This document shows, in pieces, positions 8,924 through 20,837 of a stretch of 64,000 bases of DNA. The stretch spans positions 1 to 64,000 of the forward strand of contig CAIVED010000027.1 of the NCBI GenBank assembly GCA_903904885.1, read 5' to 3'. Each line of letters starts with the position of its first letter. Within the stretch, counting starts at the first letter, position 1. Source of the DNA: an uncultured archaeon. Lineage in GTDB: Archaea > Nanobdellota > Nanobdellia > Woesearchaeales > CAIVOO01. The notes below the pieces were generated by a model. That model was not told the DNA's origin and did not search any database. It saw nothing but the letters and a program-made list of their open reading frames with translations. A program made the translations under genes and the position numbers.

Positions 8924-9343
8924 TTACTGTTCTTTAAATTTAGGATTAAAATGAATGCTGTTATCCCTTTTATCCACATAACCCAAAATAAACTCAGGCC
9001 TTATGAAAAAAGACCCCCTAAGATAGGAAATTTTTTCGTCATTAAAAACATCAGACCAACTGACTTTTCCACTTTCTTCCTCCCTTAGCTTTTTCATAAT
9101 CTGCTCAAATAAGCCAACTGAAACCTGGATTATGATTACTGCATCGTTGCCTTTATGAGATTCATCAAATCTTGCCTTGGCCTCCGGCATATTTTTAGAT
9201 TGCAATGTTGCTGTTAAGAACAATTCATTAAATTTTAGCCCATTGTTCATTATGCCTTCAACACATAGCACAGATGTCCTGTGTATAACCCTCAAATATT
9301 TTGAAGTAGACACAATATAATCTTCGTAGTTTGGCGGGGCCAT
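8924..9343 (-). CDS. Hypothetical protein, 139 residues
   Basis: A soluble, mixed alpha/beta protein starting MAPPNYEDYIVSTSKYLRVI. There are no catalytic or metal motifs, and no membrane segment. It is convergent with the TM2 gene and lies downstream of, but on the same strand as, the pgk operon with a 36-nt gap. A TATA-like TTTATAATC lies just upstream of the start (9350-9358), too close for a canonical TATA spacing. Function not assigned. Confidence 0.6.
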   Translation of the reverse strand: MAPPNYEDYIVSTSKYLRVIHRTSVLCVEGIMNNGLKFNELFLTATLQSKNMPEAKARFDESHKGNDAVIIIQVSVGLFEQIMKKLREEESGKVSWSDVFNDEKISYLRGSFFIRPEFILGYVDKRDNSIHFNPKFKEQ

Positions 9344-9379
9344 AAAAAAAGATTATAAAAACAGGTATATAAACATTTC

Positions 9380-10537
9380 TTATTCGAATTTCTTCTCGCT
9401 CTCTTCCAGCGCCTTCAGCCCGGGCAGCTCCTTCCCCTCAAGAAATTCCAGCGCTGCGCCGCCGGCTGTTGAAACGAATGTGAACTTATCCCCAATGCCC
9501 AACTTGTCAATAACGCTGATTGTTTCCCCGCCGCCGACAATGGTTACTGCGCTAATGTCTGAGATATGGCGGGCAATCTCTTCTGTGCCCTTTGCGAATG
9601 AACCAATCTCTATGATCCCCATGGGCCCGTTCCAGATAACTGTCTTGGCGCTGTCAAGGATTTGATTGTAATACCTCACTGTTGATTCTCCGATATCAAC
9701 GCCTATGTCATCTTTTTTGATGGCATCAACGCTAACGTTTCGTGAGGCTGCGCCTTCCTCGATTTTCCCTGAAACAACGCAGTCAATCGGAAGCACAATC
9801 CTTTTTTTGTTTGCCTCCAGCAGTTTCTTCGCAATCCCAACATTGTCTGCCTCGTATTTGCTTTTCCCGACCTCAAAGCCCATTGCCTTCAGGAAAGTGA
9901 ACATCATCGCCCCTCCAATCAAAACAATGTCAACTTTTTTCAGCATGTTTCCTATCAGTCCGATTTTGGTTGACACCTTTGCGCCGCCCATCACTGCAAT
10001 CGCAGGCTTTGAGATATTCTCAAGATTAAGATTTATGATTTCTCTGATTAATTGGAATCCTGCGCATGATGGCAGCAATTTCGGAACCTGAAAAACAGAT
10101 GAATGGTCCCGATGGCAGACAGAAAAAGCGTCGTTGACAAAAATATCAGCATTCGCAGCCAATTTTCTTGCAAAGAAATCGTCATTCCCTTCCTCTTCAG
10201 GATAAAATCTCAGGTTTTCCAGCATGACAATCCGGTCGTTTGGGATTTTTATGTTAATGCAGTCATCCAGCTTTGGAACATTTACCCCCAGCAATTCGGA
10301 CAGCTTGTCTGCAACAGGGGTTAGCCGCATTTCCTCGACAACCCTCCCCTCAGGCCTTCCAAAATGCGAGATTATTATTATCTGCCTTGCGCCAGCATTG
10401 ACAATGTATCTTATTGTTTCGAGGCTTGCCTTTATCCTGGCATCGTCTGTAACTATGCCCTTGGCTATTGGAACATTATAGTCTGTCCGAAGAAGAACAA
10501 CCTGGTCTTTGAAATCAACGTCGGTTATTTTTAGCAT
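9380..10537 (-). CDS. pgk: Phosphoglycerate kinase
   Basis: The 385-residue protein carries classic PGK signatures: RTDYNVPI and the substrate-binding HFGRPEG region in the N-domain, VNDAFSVCHRDHSS (residues about 135-148), the GGAKVSTK hinge segment, and the C-terminal nucleotide-binding GGGETISVI and STAGGAALEFLEG. It interconverts 1,3-bisphosphoglycerate and 3-phosphoglycerate with ATP. It follows gap with a 1-nt gap and closes the ppsA-gap-pgk operon. Length is normal for archaeal and bacterial PGK (about 390-410). Confidence 0.97.
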   Translation of the reverse strand: MLKITDVDFKDQVVLLRTDYNVPIAKGIVTDDARIKASLETIRYIVNAGARQIIIISHFGRPEGRVVEEMRLTPVADKLSELLGVNVPKLDDCINIKIPNDRIVMLENLRFYPEEEGNDDFFARKLAANADIFVNDAFSVCHRDHSSVFQVPKLLPSCAGFQLIREIINLNLENISKPAIAVMGGAKVSTKIGLIGNMLKKVDIVLIGGAMMFTFLKAMGFEVGKSKYEADNVGIAKKLLEANKKRIVLPIDCVVSGKIEEGAASRNVSVDAIKKDDIGVDIGESTVRYYNQILDSAKTVIWNGPMGIIEIGSFAKGTEEIARHISDISAVTIVGGGETISVIDKLGIGDKFTFVSTAGGAALEFLEGKELPGLKALEESEKKFE

Positions 10538-10538
10538 T

Positions 10539-13944
<3,406 letters not shown>

Positions 13945-14007
13945 ACATTCGCCTCTATTTCACTCTAACTGAAAATATGCTCTCTTTTAAACCAGGATTT
14001 AGCCTAT

Positions 14008-14026
14008 TGGCATTTATAAAGGTTTG
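14008..14026 (-). promoter_or_regulatory. Promoter of the ppsA-gap-pgk operon
   Basis: A strong archaeal BRE/TATA element reads AAACCTTTATAAATG on the reverse strand (14025-14011). Transcription should start near 13985, giving a roughly 40-nt leader that contains the GAGGCGA ribosome-binding site of ppsA. Confidence 0.6.
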
Positions 14027-14048
14027 GTAGCATTTGAGAATGAAAAAT

Positions 14049-14918
14049 TTATTTGCCAAGTTTTTTTCTTTTCTCTTTTTCTGGTAGTTCAAGATAATTT
14101 TCTTTTGAAACTATTGGCCTGCCTATTGCTTTCTCTGCGTCTTTCCTTGCCCTTCCTGCAACCCCTCCTCCTTTGACAGAAGCGGTTTTACACTCATCAA
14201 AACCCCTGGAGTCCTCTTTCTTTGTTATTTCTTTAGTTACTTTCTCTCCAAGCATTGTAAAGATAAGCTCCAAATCATCCATGTGGTCCCTGAGATTTTG
14301 TTTAGCGATGCCTTTATATGCCATATACTCATCAACTGTCTTGCCGAATGTTGCCTTGCTTATTTCATTTGTTAGGATTGCAAACTCAACATTTTGCTTC
14401 ACTCCCCGATTTTTCCATTCATCTGTCAGTTCCTGCCTTACTGCTATGCCTCTGACCCGTTTTTCAACCCATTCATCAGAATACCCTTTTGCCCTGTAAA
14501 TTTCCTTCATTCTGGCCTGGGCCAATTCGGGGTTTTCTATTTCCTGCACTCTTTCATAGCCAACCTTGGCAAGCCAAAGCTTGAACGGCTCTGCCTTTTT
14601 TGATGGAATAGATTGTATGATTCTGAAAATTGCCGCAGTATTGGCACAGTTCACGCTCTGTTTACCCCCAGCAGTTTCAACTGAAAGGGTATGTACAATT
14701 TGTACCCACCCCTGCTCAAGGGATTCGTCCCTCTGCTTCATCTTCTGTATATACTGTTTAGTGTCCTTAGAATCAGTTAATGCATAGACAACATCCTCTA
14801 TGACAAACCACCACTGATTATCATGCCAAGTCCTTCTTATTTTCTTATCCTGGAAAACCACCAGGGCATTATTTGCATCCATTTTGGGTGAGAAAGCATT
14901 CTGGCTTATAAATTTCAC
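14049..14918 (-). CDS. Bro-N domain protein (DinD/phage antirepressor-like)
   Basis: The 289-residue protein starts with a Bro-N type domain: IRRTWHDNQWWFVIEDVVYALTDSKD, then a long linker and NCANTAAIFRIIQSIPS with the LAKVGYERVQEIENPELA region typical of DinD and Bro-N/KilA-like proteins. The C-terminus has DAEKAIGRPIVSKENYLELP, common in phage-derived antirepressors. Bro-N proteins bind DNA and are frequent on mobile elements. It lies 50 nt behind the DUF2779 nuclease gene on the same strand and may be the last gene of the Csa3 operon, or a separate insert with its own promoter in the AT-rich gap. Confidence 0.8.
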   Translation of the reverse strand: MKFISQNAFSPKMDANNALVVFQDKKIRRTWHDNQWWFVIEDVVYALTDSKDTKQYIQKMKQRDESLEQGWVQIVHTLSVETAGGKQSVNCANTAAIFRIIQSIPSKKAEPFKLWLAKVGYERVQEIENPELAQARMKEIYRAKGYSDEWVEKRVRGIAVRQELTDEWKNRGVKQNVEFAILTNEISKATFGKTVDEYMAYKGIAKQNLRDHMDDLELIFTMLGEKVTKEITKKEDSRGFDECKTASVKGGGVAGRARKDAEKAIGRPIVSKENYLELPEKEKRKKLGK

Positions 14919-14967
14919 GTCTGCATGACCAGTGAAGAATTCATATCGATATTAATATAGATAGAGT

Positions 14968-16419
14968 CTATTTAGCCATTCCCTTCAACTTCTCCACAAT
15001 CCATACCATTCCCTCGGTATCAAGACCACAGTATTTCTCTAAGTCTTTCCTTAGCTTCTCTTTCTCCGTTAAAGGTATCTTAGAGAAAGCTATGTCCAGG
15101 AAGGCCAGACTGGCGCTTCCGCCGTTGTTTATCTCCAAATCTGCATAACTCTTGCCGGTCAAGGCAGGCAGCACATGCTTGATTGAACAGCTGCCTTGCT
15201 GGACAGGATTGTAGTAATCAAAGTTTCTGAATGGAACAAGCAGGTCAACAACCCTTTTGATAACAGAATCTACCCATTTTTTATAAGAAGGGAATAATTT
15301 CCCCAGTTCCTTCATTCTCGCTATCTCAAATGACTGGTTGAAGACAATAATACTCCCTTTGCTGCCAAGAAGCCTCTTTAATTCAGAAACAAATTTCTTC
15401 CTCGGATCTTCCTTCCCCGAAGCTAAGAATGAATAATGTTTCACTTCTTTTCCATCATCAACATGCAAGGAAAACTGAAATGGAATCTGCTGGTAAGGTT
15501 TGCTTTTATCATAAAATGGAATAGCAGAACCGAATGTCTCAAAGTCCAAGTAATAAAGTGGATATTTCAAGGTAGAAAGAAACTTCTTTATTCCTTCCTT
15601 ATTCACATGAATCTGTCCTGTTTTAGCGCATTTAAGCTGTATCCCCTGCTTGTCATTCAGCTTGAAATCCGAAGGAATATCCTTAAGGGAAACAATCCCT
15701 CGTTCATAGAGCTCAAACTCCTTGCCTCTTGCATTATACAAATCAAAAACACTTCCGTCAGGAAGCTGCCAGCATTCTCCCTCAACAGGGCATTCGTAGG
15801 GCTTCTTGCATTGCCTGCCAAGAGCAGAAGAAGGGCACTTTTTTGAGTTTATGATATTAAACATCTCCTTAACCCTTGAAGGCACAGATTTAATCTCCTC
15901 AGCAACTTCTTTTGAGATATCCTCTTTTACAAACAGCTTTTTGACATTAATCTCCCCTTTTCTTACATATTCATTATTGATATGCATAAGAAAGCATTTG
16001 TTAATCTTTAATCCGGCGTGCTCATAAACATACTTCTGGAAAGCAACGTCCGGAATATGTTCTTTTTTTACTTCTGTTGACATTTTCACTTCAATAATGT
16101 CCCAGCCCTTTGGAATCGGATTAAGAATATCTGCCCTTGAATATAATTGGGTTACAGAAAAAGCTGCCTCAAACAGGGGCTTTTTCTTTGAAAGCAGTTC
16201 AGATGACTTTTTTAGATTCTCACCAAAAGGCTCTGTTGGAATATCAATGCCTTTGGGAAACAATTTCTTAGCCCATTCCCCAACCAAATTCCCTTCATCA
16301 AAAATATGCTGCTGGGCTTTGTCTGTCTTAGGGAGCTTATCTGGCTCATGAAATTCCATCCACAAATACTTCGGGCACTGCAAGCCGATCATGTATTTGG
16401 ATTTGGTTAGGAGGTTCAT
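14968..16419 (-). CDS. DUF2779 protein: Cas4-like nuclease fused to DnaQ-like exonuclease
   Basis: The 483 residues split into two parts. The N-terminal half is Cas4/RecB-like (PD-(D/E)XK): Asp97, Glu110-Val-Lys112 and a QKYVYEH motif (128-134), with cysteines 15, 195, 204, 210 and 216 in positions reminiscent of the Cas4 iron-sulfur cluster. The C-terminal half begins YYLDFETF (Asp292, Glu294), continues with FNQSFE and ends YCGLDTEGMVW, the ExoI/II/III pattern of DEDD exonucleases. This fits the DUF2779 family, whose biological role is, as far as I know, not established. It starts 1 nt after the DUF262 gene and must be co-transcribed with it and the Csa3-like regulator. Confidence 0.8.
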   Translation of the reverse strand: MNLLTKSKYMIGLQCPKYLWMEFHEPDKLPKTDKAQQHIFDEGNLVGEWAKKLFPKGIDIPTEPFGENLKKSSELLSKKKPLFEAAFSVTQLYSRADILNPIPKGWDIIEVKMSTEVKKEHIPDVAFQKYVYEHAGLKINKCFLMHINNEYVRKGEINVKKLFVKEDISKEVAEEIKSVPSRVKEMFNIINSKKCPSSALGRQCKKPYECPVEGECWQLPDGSVFDLYNARGKEFELYERGIVSLKDIPSDFKLNDKQGIQLKCAKTGQIHVNKEGIKKFLSTLKYPLYYLDFETFGSAIPFYDKSKPYQQIPFQFSLHVDDGKEVKHYSFLASGKEDPRKKFVSELKRLLGSKGSIIVFNQSFEIARMKELGKLFPSYKKWVDSVIKRVVDLLVPFRNFDYYNPVQQGSCSIKHVLPALTGKSYADLEINNGGSASLAFLDIAFSKIPLTEKEKLRKDLEKYCGLDTEGMVWIVEKLKGMAK

Positions 16420-16420
16420 T

Positions 16421-18073
16421 TTACCCGGATCTTTGCAATTTTTTTAACTCCTTGCTAAATAACTTAAACCGTTTATTCAAAAAATTCTCATAATACTTTG
16501 CTAGTATTTTTGGTTTAATTGCTCCAGATTTTCTTTTTAGTTTAAGTTCAACTTTTCTAAGATCCGATATGGAATTGAAGCAAAGAAGATTGCTTCTGAA
16601 AAAATTTTCTTCTTCTTTTTTCTTAGGTTTATATTCTTCACGTTTTTCTATCAGCCAGTCAGATGGCAAAAAATCTTGTTTTCCGGCATTTTCCCCTCTA
16701 GGCAAGAAAATCAAGTTTAATATGCTATTTACTTTATGCTCAGGTATTGAATTTTTAGACAGAAGGTTATGTGCATAAAAATGATCCCCTTCTCTCTTTG
16801 TTTTTTCGGACTCTGTTTCTATTAGACTGGGTGTGCCATTAAGCCAATAGGGTCTTTTGGATAATAGCATTAGTCTGATACAATTACCAACGCTTGACTT
16901 ACCGGTACCAAAACTTATTTTTACCAAATCCTCCTTTTTGATGTTTTGTATGGGAATATTTAATGATTTTATTTTATTTCTTGCTAAATTTCTCATTGAA
17001 GTTGGGTCCTTTCTAATATTTTGATTGTAACCAGAACCGACATATCGGGATCCCAAAGCAGACCTCCAAAACCATTTTCTTAGTTCTTTATTTTGACTTT
17101 TGGTAGGTGCTTTATTTTTGTTATAATAGAAGAAAATACTCAACACAGTTAGCATAGTTTGAGAAGGTAGCTCATCTGTACTATTTAATTTAAAATTGCT
17201 TTTCAAATAGGCCATAGCATATTTTACTGTCTCTAAAACATTCTTAAAAATCTGGTTATATCTTCTTGACTTTTTTTCTCTTATTTTTTCTGCAATTTCA
17301 CCCAATTTTCGTAAAGAAACATCAACTTCCGCTTCAGGGTCATAATCATTTTTTTCTTCCAGCTGCAAAATTATTGCGAATGCATGTATAAAAATTATGT
17401 CTTTAAGTTTACTAGATATCTTACCCTTATCTTTTTTCTTCCACTCTCTTAAAATTTTTCTTATACTTGATCTTCTACTCCATGAATCTGATAAGAAAAT
17501 TGCTTCAGTTGAAATTCTTGTACCTGCTTGATTTATTCTTTCAAATAGCTTTATTGCATCCTCAAAATTTCTTGTAGAAACGATGATCGCAGGAAATTTA
17601 TATCCCTTAAGCATTTTTTCAAATTGATTATAATCAAAATCGGGATTTCCGCGTTCATTTTGTTTTAATTCTGGTTTTTTATTAAAATAAAACTCCTTAA
17701 AATTAATTGGATTTTTCTGACTTCCTTCGTAATTCTCATCAAATTCTTCTTTGATAGTTCCTTCAAATCTATCTTGGTTACATAAGTAAAAAAGGGATAA
17801 CATCCTCTGTTGACCGTCCAATATGAAATATTTATTTCCGGATTTTAAAGGATTCACACCAAATAAATCTCGAGGGTTTATTTTTTTATTTGTTTTCCAG
17901 ATTGTAAAAACACCTATGGGATAATTCTTGACTAAGCTGTCAAAAAGAGCTTTTATTTGATTATTTTTCCAAACATAGCCTCTTTGAAACTCGGGGATTG
18001 AAACTTTTTTAGACTTAATAAATTTTAATAATCCGTCTAGTGTGAACGTTTTTATTTCTATTTTGTTTCTCAT
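16421..18073 (-). CDS. DUF262 family protein (GmrSD-type nuclease-like)
   Basis: The 550-residue protein has a DUF262 (ParB/Srx-like) N-domain: IPEFQRGYVW (residues 26-35) and ILDGQQR (84-90), the motifs used for NTP binding or hydrolysis in GmrSD-type enzymes. The C-terminal part has KREGDHFYAHNLLSK followed by NLIFLPRGEN, which looks like a degenerate DUF1524/HNH nuclease core. GmrSD proteins are type IV restriction enzymes acting on modified phage DNA. The gene is AT-rich compared with neighbours. Its ATG overlaps the regulator's stop (TAATG) and it is followed after 1 nt by the DUF2779 gene. The nuclease call is a family inference. Confidence 0.8.
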   Translation of the reverse strand: MRNKIEIKTFTLDGLLKFIKSKKVSIPEFQRGYVWKNNQIKALFDSLVKNYPIGVFTIWKTNKKINPRDLFGVNPLKSGNKYFILDGQQRMLSLFYLCNQDRFEGTIKEEFDENYEGSQKNPINFKEFYFNKKPELKQNERGNPDFDYNQFEKMLKGYKFPAIIVSTRNFEDAIKLFERINQAGTRISTEAIFLSDSWSRRSSIRKILREWKKKDKGKISSKLKDIIFIHAFAIILQLEEKNDYDPEAEVDVSLRKLGEIAEKIREKKSRRYNQIFKNVLETVKYAMAYLKSNFKLNSTDELPSQTMLTVLSIFFYYNKNKAPTKSQNKELRKWFWRSALGSRYVGSGYNQNIRKDPTSMRNLARNKIKSLNIPIQNIKKEDLVKISFGTGKSSVGNCIRLMLLSKRPYWLNGTPSLIETESEKTKREGDHFYAHNLLSKNSIPEHKVNSILNLIFLPRGENAGKQDFLPSDWLIEKREEYKPKKKEEENFFRSNLLCFNSISDLRKVELKLKRKSGAIKPKILAKYYENFLNKRFKLFSKELKKLQRSG

Positions 18074-18675
18074 TACAACCTCGCTATCTTCCCTGCATCT
18101 GTTAGTTTGATTCCATCTTCTGTGCTAACAAGATCCATGTCTTTCAGTTCGTCAAGAGCACGGTAAAGCATCGCACTTGATAATTCCACTTTCTTGGCTA
18201 AATCGCTTATGCTGTCGAACTTGCCTGATTCCAGCGCTTCAAGTATCTTTTTCTGGCTCTCGGTTAGTTTGAATGATAACTTTGGAAGATAAACAACAGA
18301 GCTTTTGTCCTCTTCAGGATTGTAAGCAATCTTCCTAACTCGGTCATGGCGAGCGTAAGCAGCAAAAAGAAGTCCAATTGCTTTTGTCTTTCTGCCGGAA
18401 GTAATATTCACAAATATCCAGTCATCTTTCGGTTGCAGGTCAATAATCTCAACGCACTTGCGAGCTACTTCAACAATGTCATAGACCTCTGTCTTGATTG
18501 CCTTGACATCAATAACCTTGCCCAAGGAGCCCTGGATAATCTTCAATGCCTCTGCCTGCTCCTTGTCAGGCTCTTTGTCAATAAGAAGTATTAATCTGTC
18601 AGGCCCAAGCCTTGTTGTAGCCAATATAACTGGCTCTGGACTATATAATGTTGCTATAAGTACCTTTTTAACCAT
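18073..18675 (-). CDS. csa3: Csa3-like CARF-domain winged-helix regulator
   Basis: From MVKKVLIATLYSPEP the protein (200 residues) shows a CARF fold: Rossmann-like first strand, TTRLGPDRLILLID, and the ligand-loop-like NITSGRKTKAIGLL. It ends in a winged helix-turn-helix domain (FKLTESQKKILEALES to SSAMLYRALDELKDMDLV). Csa3 proteins are CARF regulators of archaeal CRISPR loci that bind cyclic oligoadenylates. I prefer the ATG at 18675, preceded by AAGGGGGC and matching the family start; an ATG at 18726 would be leaderless and adds 17 residues. No cas gene or array is in the window, so here it probably controls the DUF262/DUF2779 operon. Confidence 0.75.
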   Translation of the reverse strand: MVKKVLIATLYSPEPVILATTRLGPDRLILLIDKEPDKEQAEALKIIQGSLGKVIDVKAIKTEVYDIVEVARKCVEIIDLQPKDDWIFVNITSGRKTKAIGLLFAAYARHDRVRKIAYNPEEDKSSVVYLPKLSFKLTESQKKILEALESGKFDSISDLAKKVELSSAMLYRALDELKDMDLVSTEDGIKLTDAGKIARL

Positions 18676-18744
18676 ATTTGCCCCCTTAGAATCAGTTGGC
18701 TCTTGTTTGTTTATAAACATTTCCATAGGAAACCCTCAAAACCT

Positions 18745-18812
18745 GCTTCTTTATATATCTTTCCATATATTAGTATAAATATATACCAAATAATAGAAAT
18801 GTTTAAATAGAA
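18745..18812. promoter_or_regulatory. Divergent promoter region of the two island operons
   Basis: Leftward, GATATATAAAG (reverse strand, 18759-18749) is correctly spaced for a start near 18727. Rightward, GTTTAAATAG (18801-18810) is 26-30 nt before the ATG at 18831, so that message is probably leaderless. The 60 nt between the boxes is almost pure A/T and is where a shared regulator such as the Csa3-like protein would have to bind. Confidence 0.5.
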
Positions 18813-18830
18813 GCGGGTTAGACTATTGCC

Positions 18831-19703
18831 ATGAAAAATGAAAAAATCAAAAAATATCTTCATAAAAAAATAAAGGGATTTCAGCCTATTTCTCAGTATA
18901 ATGAGGTGGTTTCAATAAAAACAATGATTGCATCAATAACAGCAATGGTTGAAAAAACAGGAAAGGTTAACTTTGACTTCTCTGATGTGAAATCAATTCT
19001 TGATAATGCAATAGAAATAAGTTTCTTTTCAGGAACTGAGAAAGATATTGCTACGATAAGTTGCCCTGAAGTAGATGGTGTTCTTTTGTCTATCGAAGGT
19101 CCCAAGACCCTGAGCCTGGATAAATGCAGAAATATTGTGAATAAATTTTCAAAAAAAATCAGTGAAAAGGCCAGAATAGTCTGGGGAGCAAAAATAAATA
19201 ATAAATTGAAAAAAATAAAATGTCTTGCCATATTAGCACAGATAAATAATAGGGATATAATTTATGATAAAAAGGATAAGCTAAAGTATATTAAAAAAGA
19301 AATTATTAATATAGACCGACCAATTAAGAAATTCATTTTAAAACTTAATGAAATTGATGGAATTATGACATATTCCTGCTGTGCGGGGCATTCCATGATT
19401 GATAAAGAACAAAAAAATCTTAATATATCTCCTACTTTTGAATCTAGTGATTATTGGATCATAAATCATCAAACAGGGGCGATATACGATAATCCTTTCA
19501 TAAAAATTAGATATGTTCCTAAATCAGAAAGGTTAGTATGTGAAAAAATAATTCCTTTTTTCATAGTTAGAGGCTTCGAGTTTTCATTTCCTCTGCGCAA
19601 TAATCGGGAAATTGTATTTTTTTCGAGATGTATTACCAAAATAAACTGGAGAAAACTGACAAAAGAGCTTTCATTAGAAAAGGAAAAATGGAGATTAAAA
19701 TGA
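18831..19703 (+). CDS. FtsZ C-terminal-domain-like protein without GTPase domain, plus SCxGH domain
   Basis: Residues about 31-140 align by eye with the second half of the FtsZ encoded at 45551: TMIASITAMVEKTG with NFDFSDVKSIL (47-57) matches the FtsZ T7-loop region NLDYADVKAIM, then GVLLSIEGPKTLSLD and RIVWGAKINNKLKKIKCLAI match GAIIQVNGGPDMTLD and NVIWGARVQDDMKGRITVMT. The whole nucleotide-binding half (GGGTGTG) is absent. Residues about 160-275 form another domain with KLNEIDGIMTYSCCAGHSM, a motif I associate loosely with phage and TYW3-like proteins. It is the first of four ATGA-coupled genes. A role in binding or capping FtsZ filaments is an inference. Confidence 0.7.
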   Translation: MKNEKIKKYLHKKIKGFQPISQYNEVVSIKTMIASITAMVEKTGKVNFDFSDVKSILDNAIEISFFSGTEKDIATISCPEVDGVLLSIEGPKTLSLDKCRNIVNKFSKKISEKARIVWGAKINNKLKKIKCLAILAQINNRDIIYDKKDKLKYIKKEIINIDRPIKKFILKLNEIDGIMTYSCCAGHSMIDKEQKNLNISPTFESSDYWIINHQTGAIYDNPFIKIRYVPKSERLVCEKIIPFFIVRGFEFSFPLRNNREIVFFSRCITKINWRKLTKELSLEKEKWRLK

Positions 19704-20146
19704 TGAACGTCATATCAAAAACAGAGCATCTGAACAAGAAGGGCTGGCTTTTAACAAAAGAAGAAGTTGAAAGCAAGGTAAAAGAATTTCTAAAGCTTGA
19801 CCCAAATGTAGAAATAATTAGGATTGACGGATTCCAGGCAGAATATGTCACTGTGTTATACAGCGAAAAACCCACCTATAAAAAAGAAAGAGATTTCATT
19901 CACGAGTTTGAGTTTGATGAAAAAAGAATAAGCATGAGTGACAAAACTTTTCTTAACATATTTGGCATAGAGCCAATACACAAAAAAATAATAGCCATAG
20001 AAGGAAGGACAAAAAAAGATGGTCTTTTTTTGTCGACATACAGACACCCAAACAAACATCTGTTTCCTGAAAAAGATATGTTCTACTTCTTCACAATAGA
20101 AGAGCCGTATCATGATATAATTGAAGAGGTAAAAGATGAATCTTGA
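19700..20146 (+). CDS. Hypothetical protein, second gene of the FtsZ-C operon
   Basis: I take the start at 19700, which overlaps the previous stop as ATGA and is preceded by GGAG; the longer in-frame ORF from 19628 lies inside the upstream gene. The product (148 residues) is soluble with a charged N-terminal helix (TKEEVESKVKEFLKLDP) and a beta-rich remainder, without catalytic motifs I recognise. Its gene overlaps the next by 11 nt. Unknown function; the context ties it to the FtsZ-domain proteins. Confidence 0.65.
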   Translation: MMNVISKTEHLNKKGWLLTKEEVESKVKEFLKLDPNVEIIRIDGFQAEYVTVLYSEKPTYKKERDFIHEFEFDEKRISMSDKTFLNIFGIEPIHKKIIAIEGRTKKDGLFLSTYRHPNKHLFPEKDMFYFFTIEEPYHDIIEEVKDES

Positions 20147-20837
20147 AGCAATTTATCCTCAAAGGCCGTTTGTTCTGATAAATGATTCGGGCTTTTATTT
20201 TGACGAAATCAATAAGGACTTGAAGGATGTATTGGAATATCCTGATTATGATTTCCTGCTGAAAAACATTGAGGAATTGAAAAATAGCAAGAAAGTGATA
20301 ATACTTTATCCAACCCAAAAAAGGGAGATTGAGCTGATGTCAGTTTATCTTCCTATTGCAAAAACCCCTGTTAACATGCTTCATCTTGCAGGAAAGTTCC
20401 TGCAAAATGCAAATAAATATGATGAGAATGAGATGCTCAAATTGGCAGAAAAAGAAAACAGATATGGGTGGCTGAGCATTTTTGTTTTTGGAAGACTGCA
20501 TAAAAAAATTAATCTGAACCCATCATACCTTTTGACAACAAAGCCTTTAATGAAAATGTGGGAGCATTATGACTTGAAAGGTATCGCTTTGCCTAATACA
20601 AAAGAATATATTAATTCAAATGAAGAATTCAGCCCTATCCTATTTCTTGAATTAGCAGCTGCCGAGCTTTTAGGAAAAGAAACAAGGGAAAGCATAGCTG
20701 TCAAAAAGCTATTAAGCCATAATATTGGCGAAGAGATAAAGTCAGATGAATTGGATTTGACTGAAAGTCTATTCAACAGCCTAATGAGTGCAGGACTGAT
20801 TTATCAAAAGGAAAAAGGAAAAATAGTAAGGATATGA
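20136..20837 (+). CDS. Hypothetical 233-residue protein, third gene of the FtsZ-C operon
   Basis: Starts MNLEAIYPQRPFVLINDSG, overlapping the gene before by 11 nt and the gene after by 4 nt (ATGA). The C-terminal 60 residues (SFEE-like acidic helix, then DLTESLFNSLMSAGLIYQKEKGKIVRI) resemble a winged-helix end, so DNA or protein binding is possible. The middle has helical repeats (ALPNTKEYINSNEEFSPILFLELAAAELLG). No signal peptide or membrane segment. No named family recognised. Confidence 0.65.
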   Translation: MNLEAIYPQRPFVLINDSGFYFDEINKDLKDVLEYPDYDFLLKNIEELKNSKKVIILYPTQKREIELMSVYLPIAKTPVNMLHLAGKFLQNANKYDENEMLKLAEKENRYGWLSIFVFGRLHKKINLNPSYLLTTKPLMKMWEHYDLKGIALPNTKEYINSNEEFSPILFLELAAAELLGKETRESIAVKKLLSHNIGEEIKSDELDLTESLFNSLMSAGLIYQKEKGKIVRI

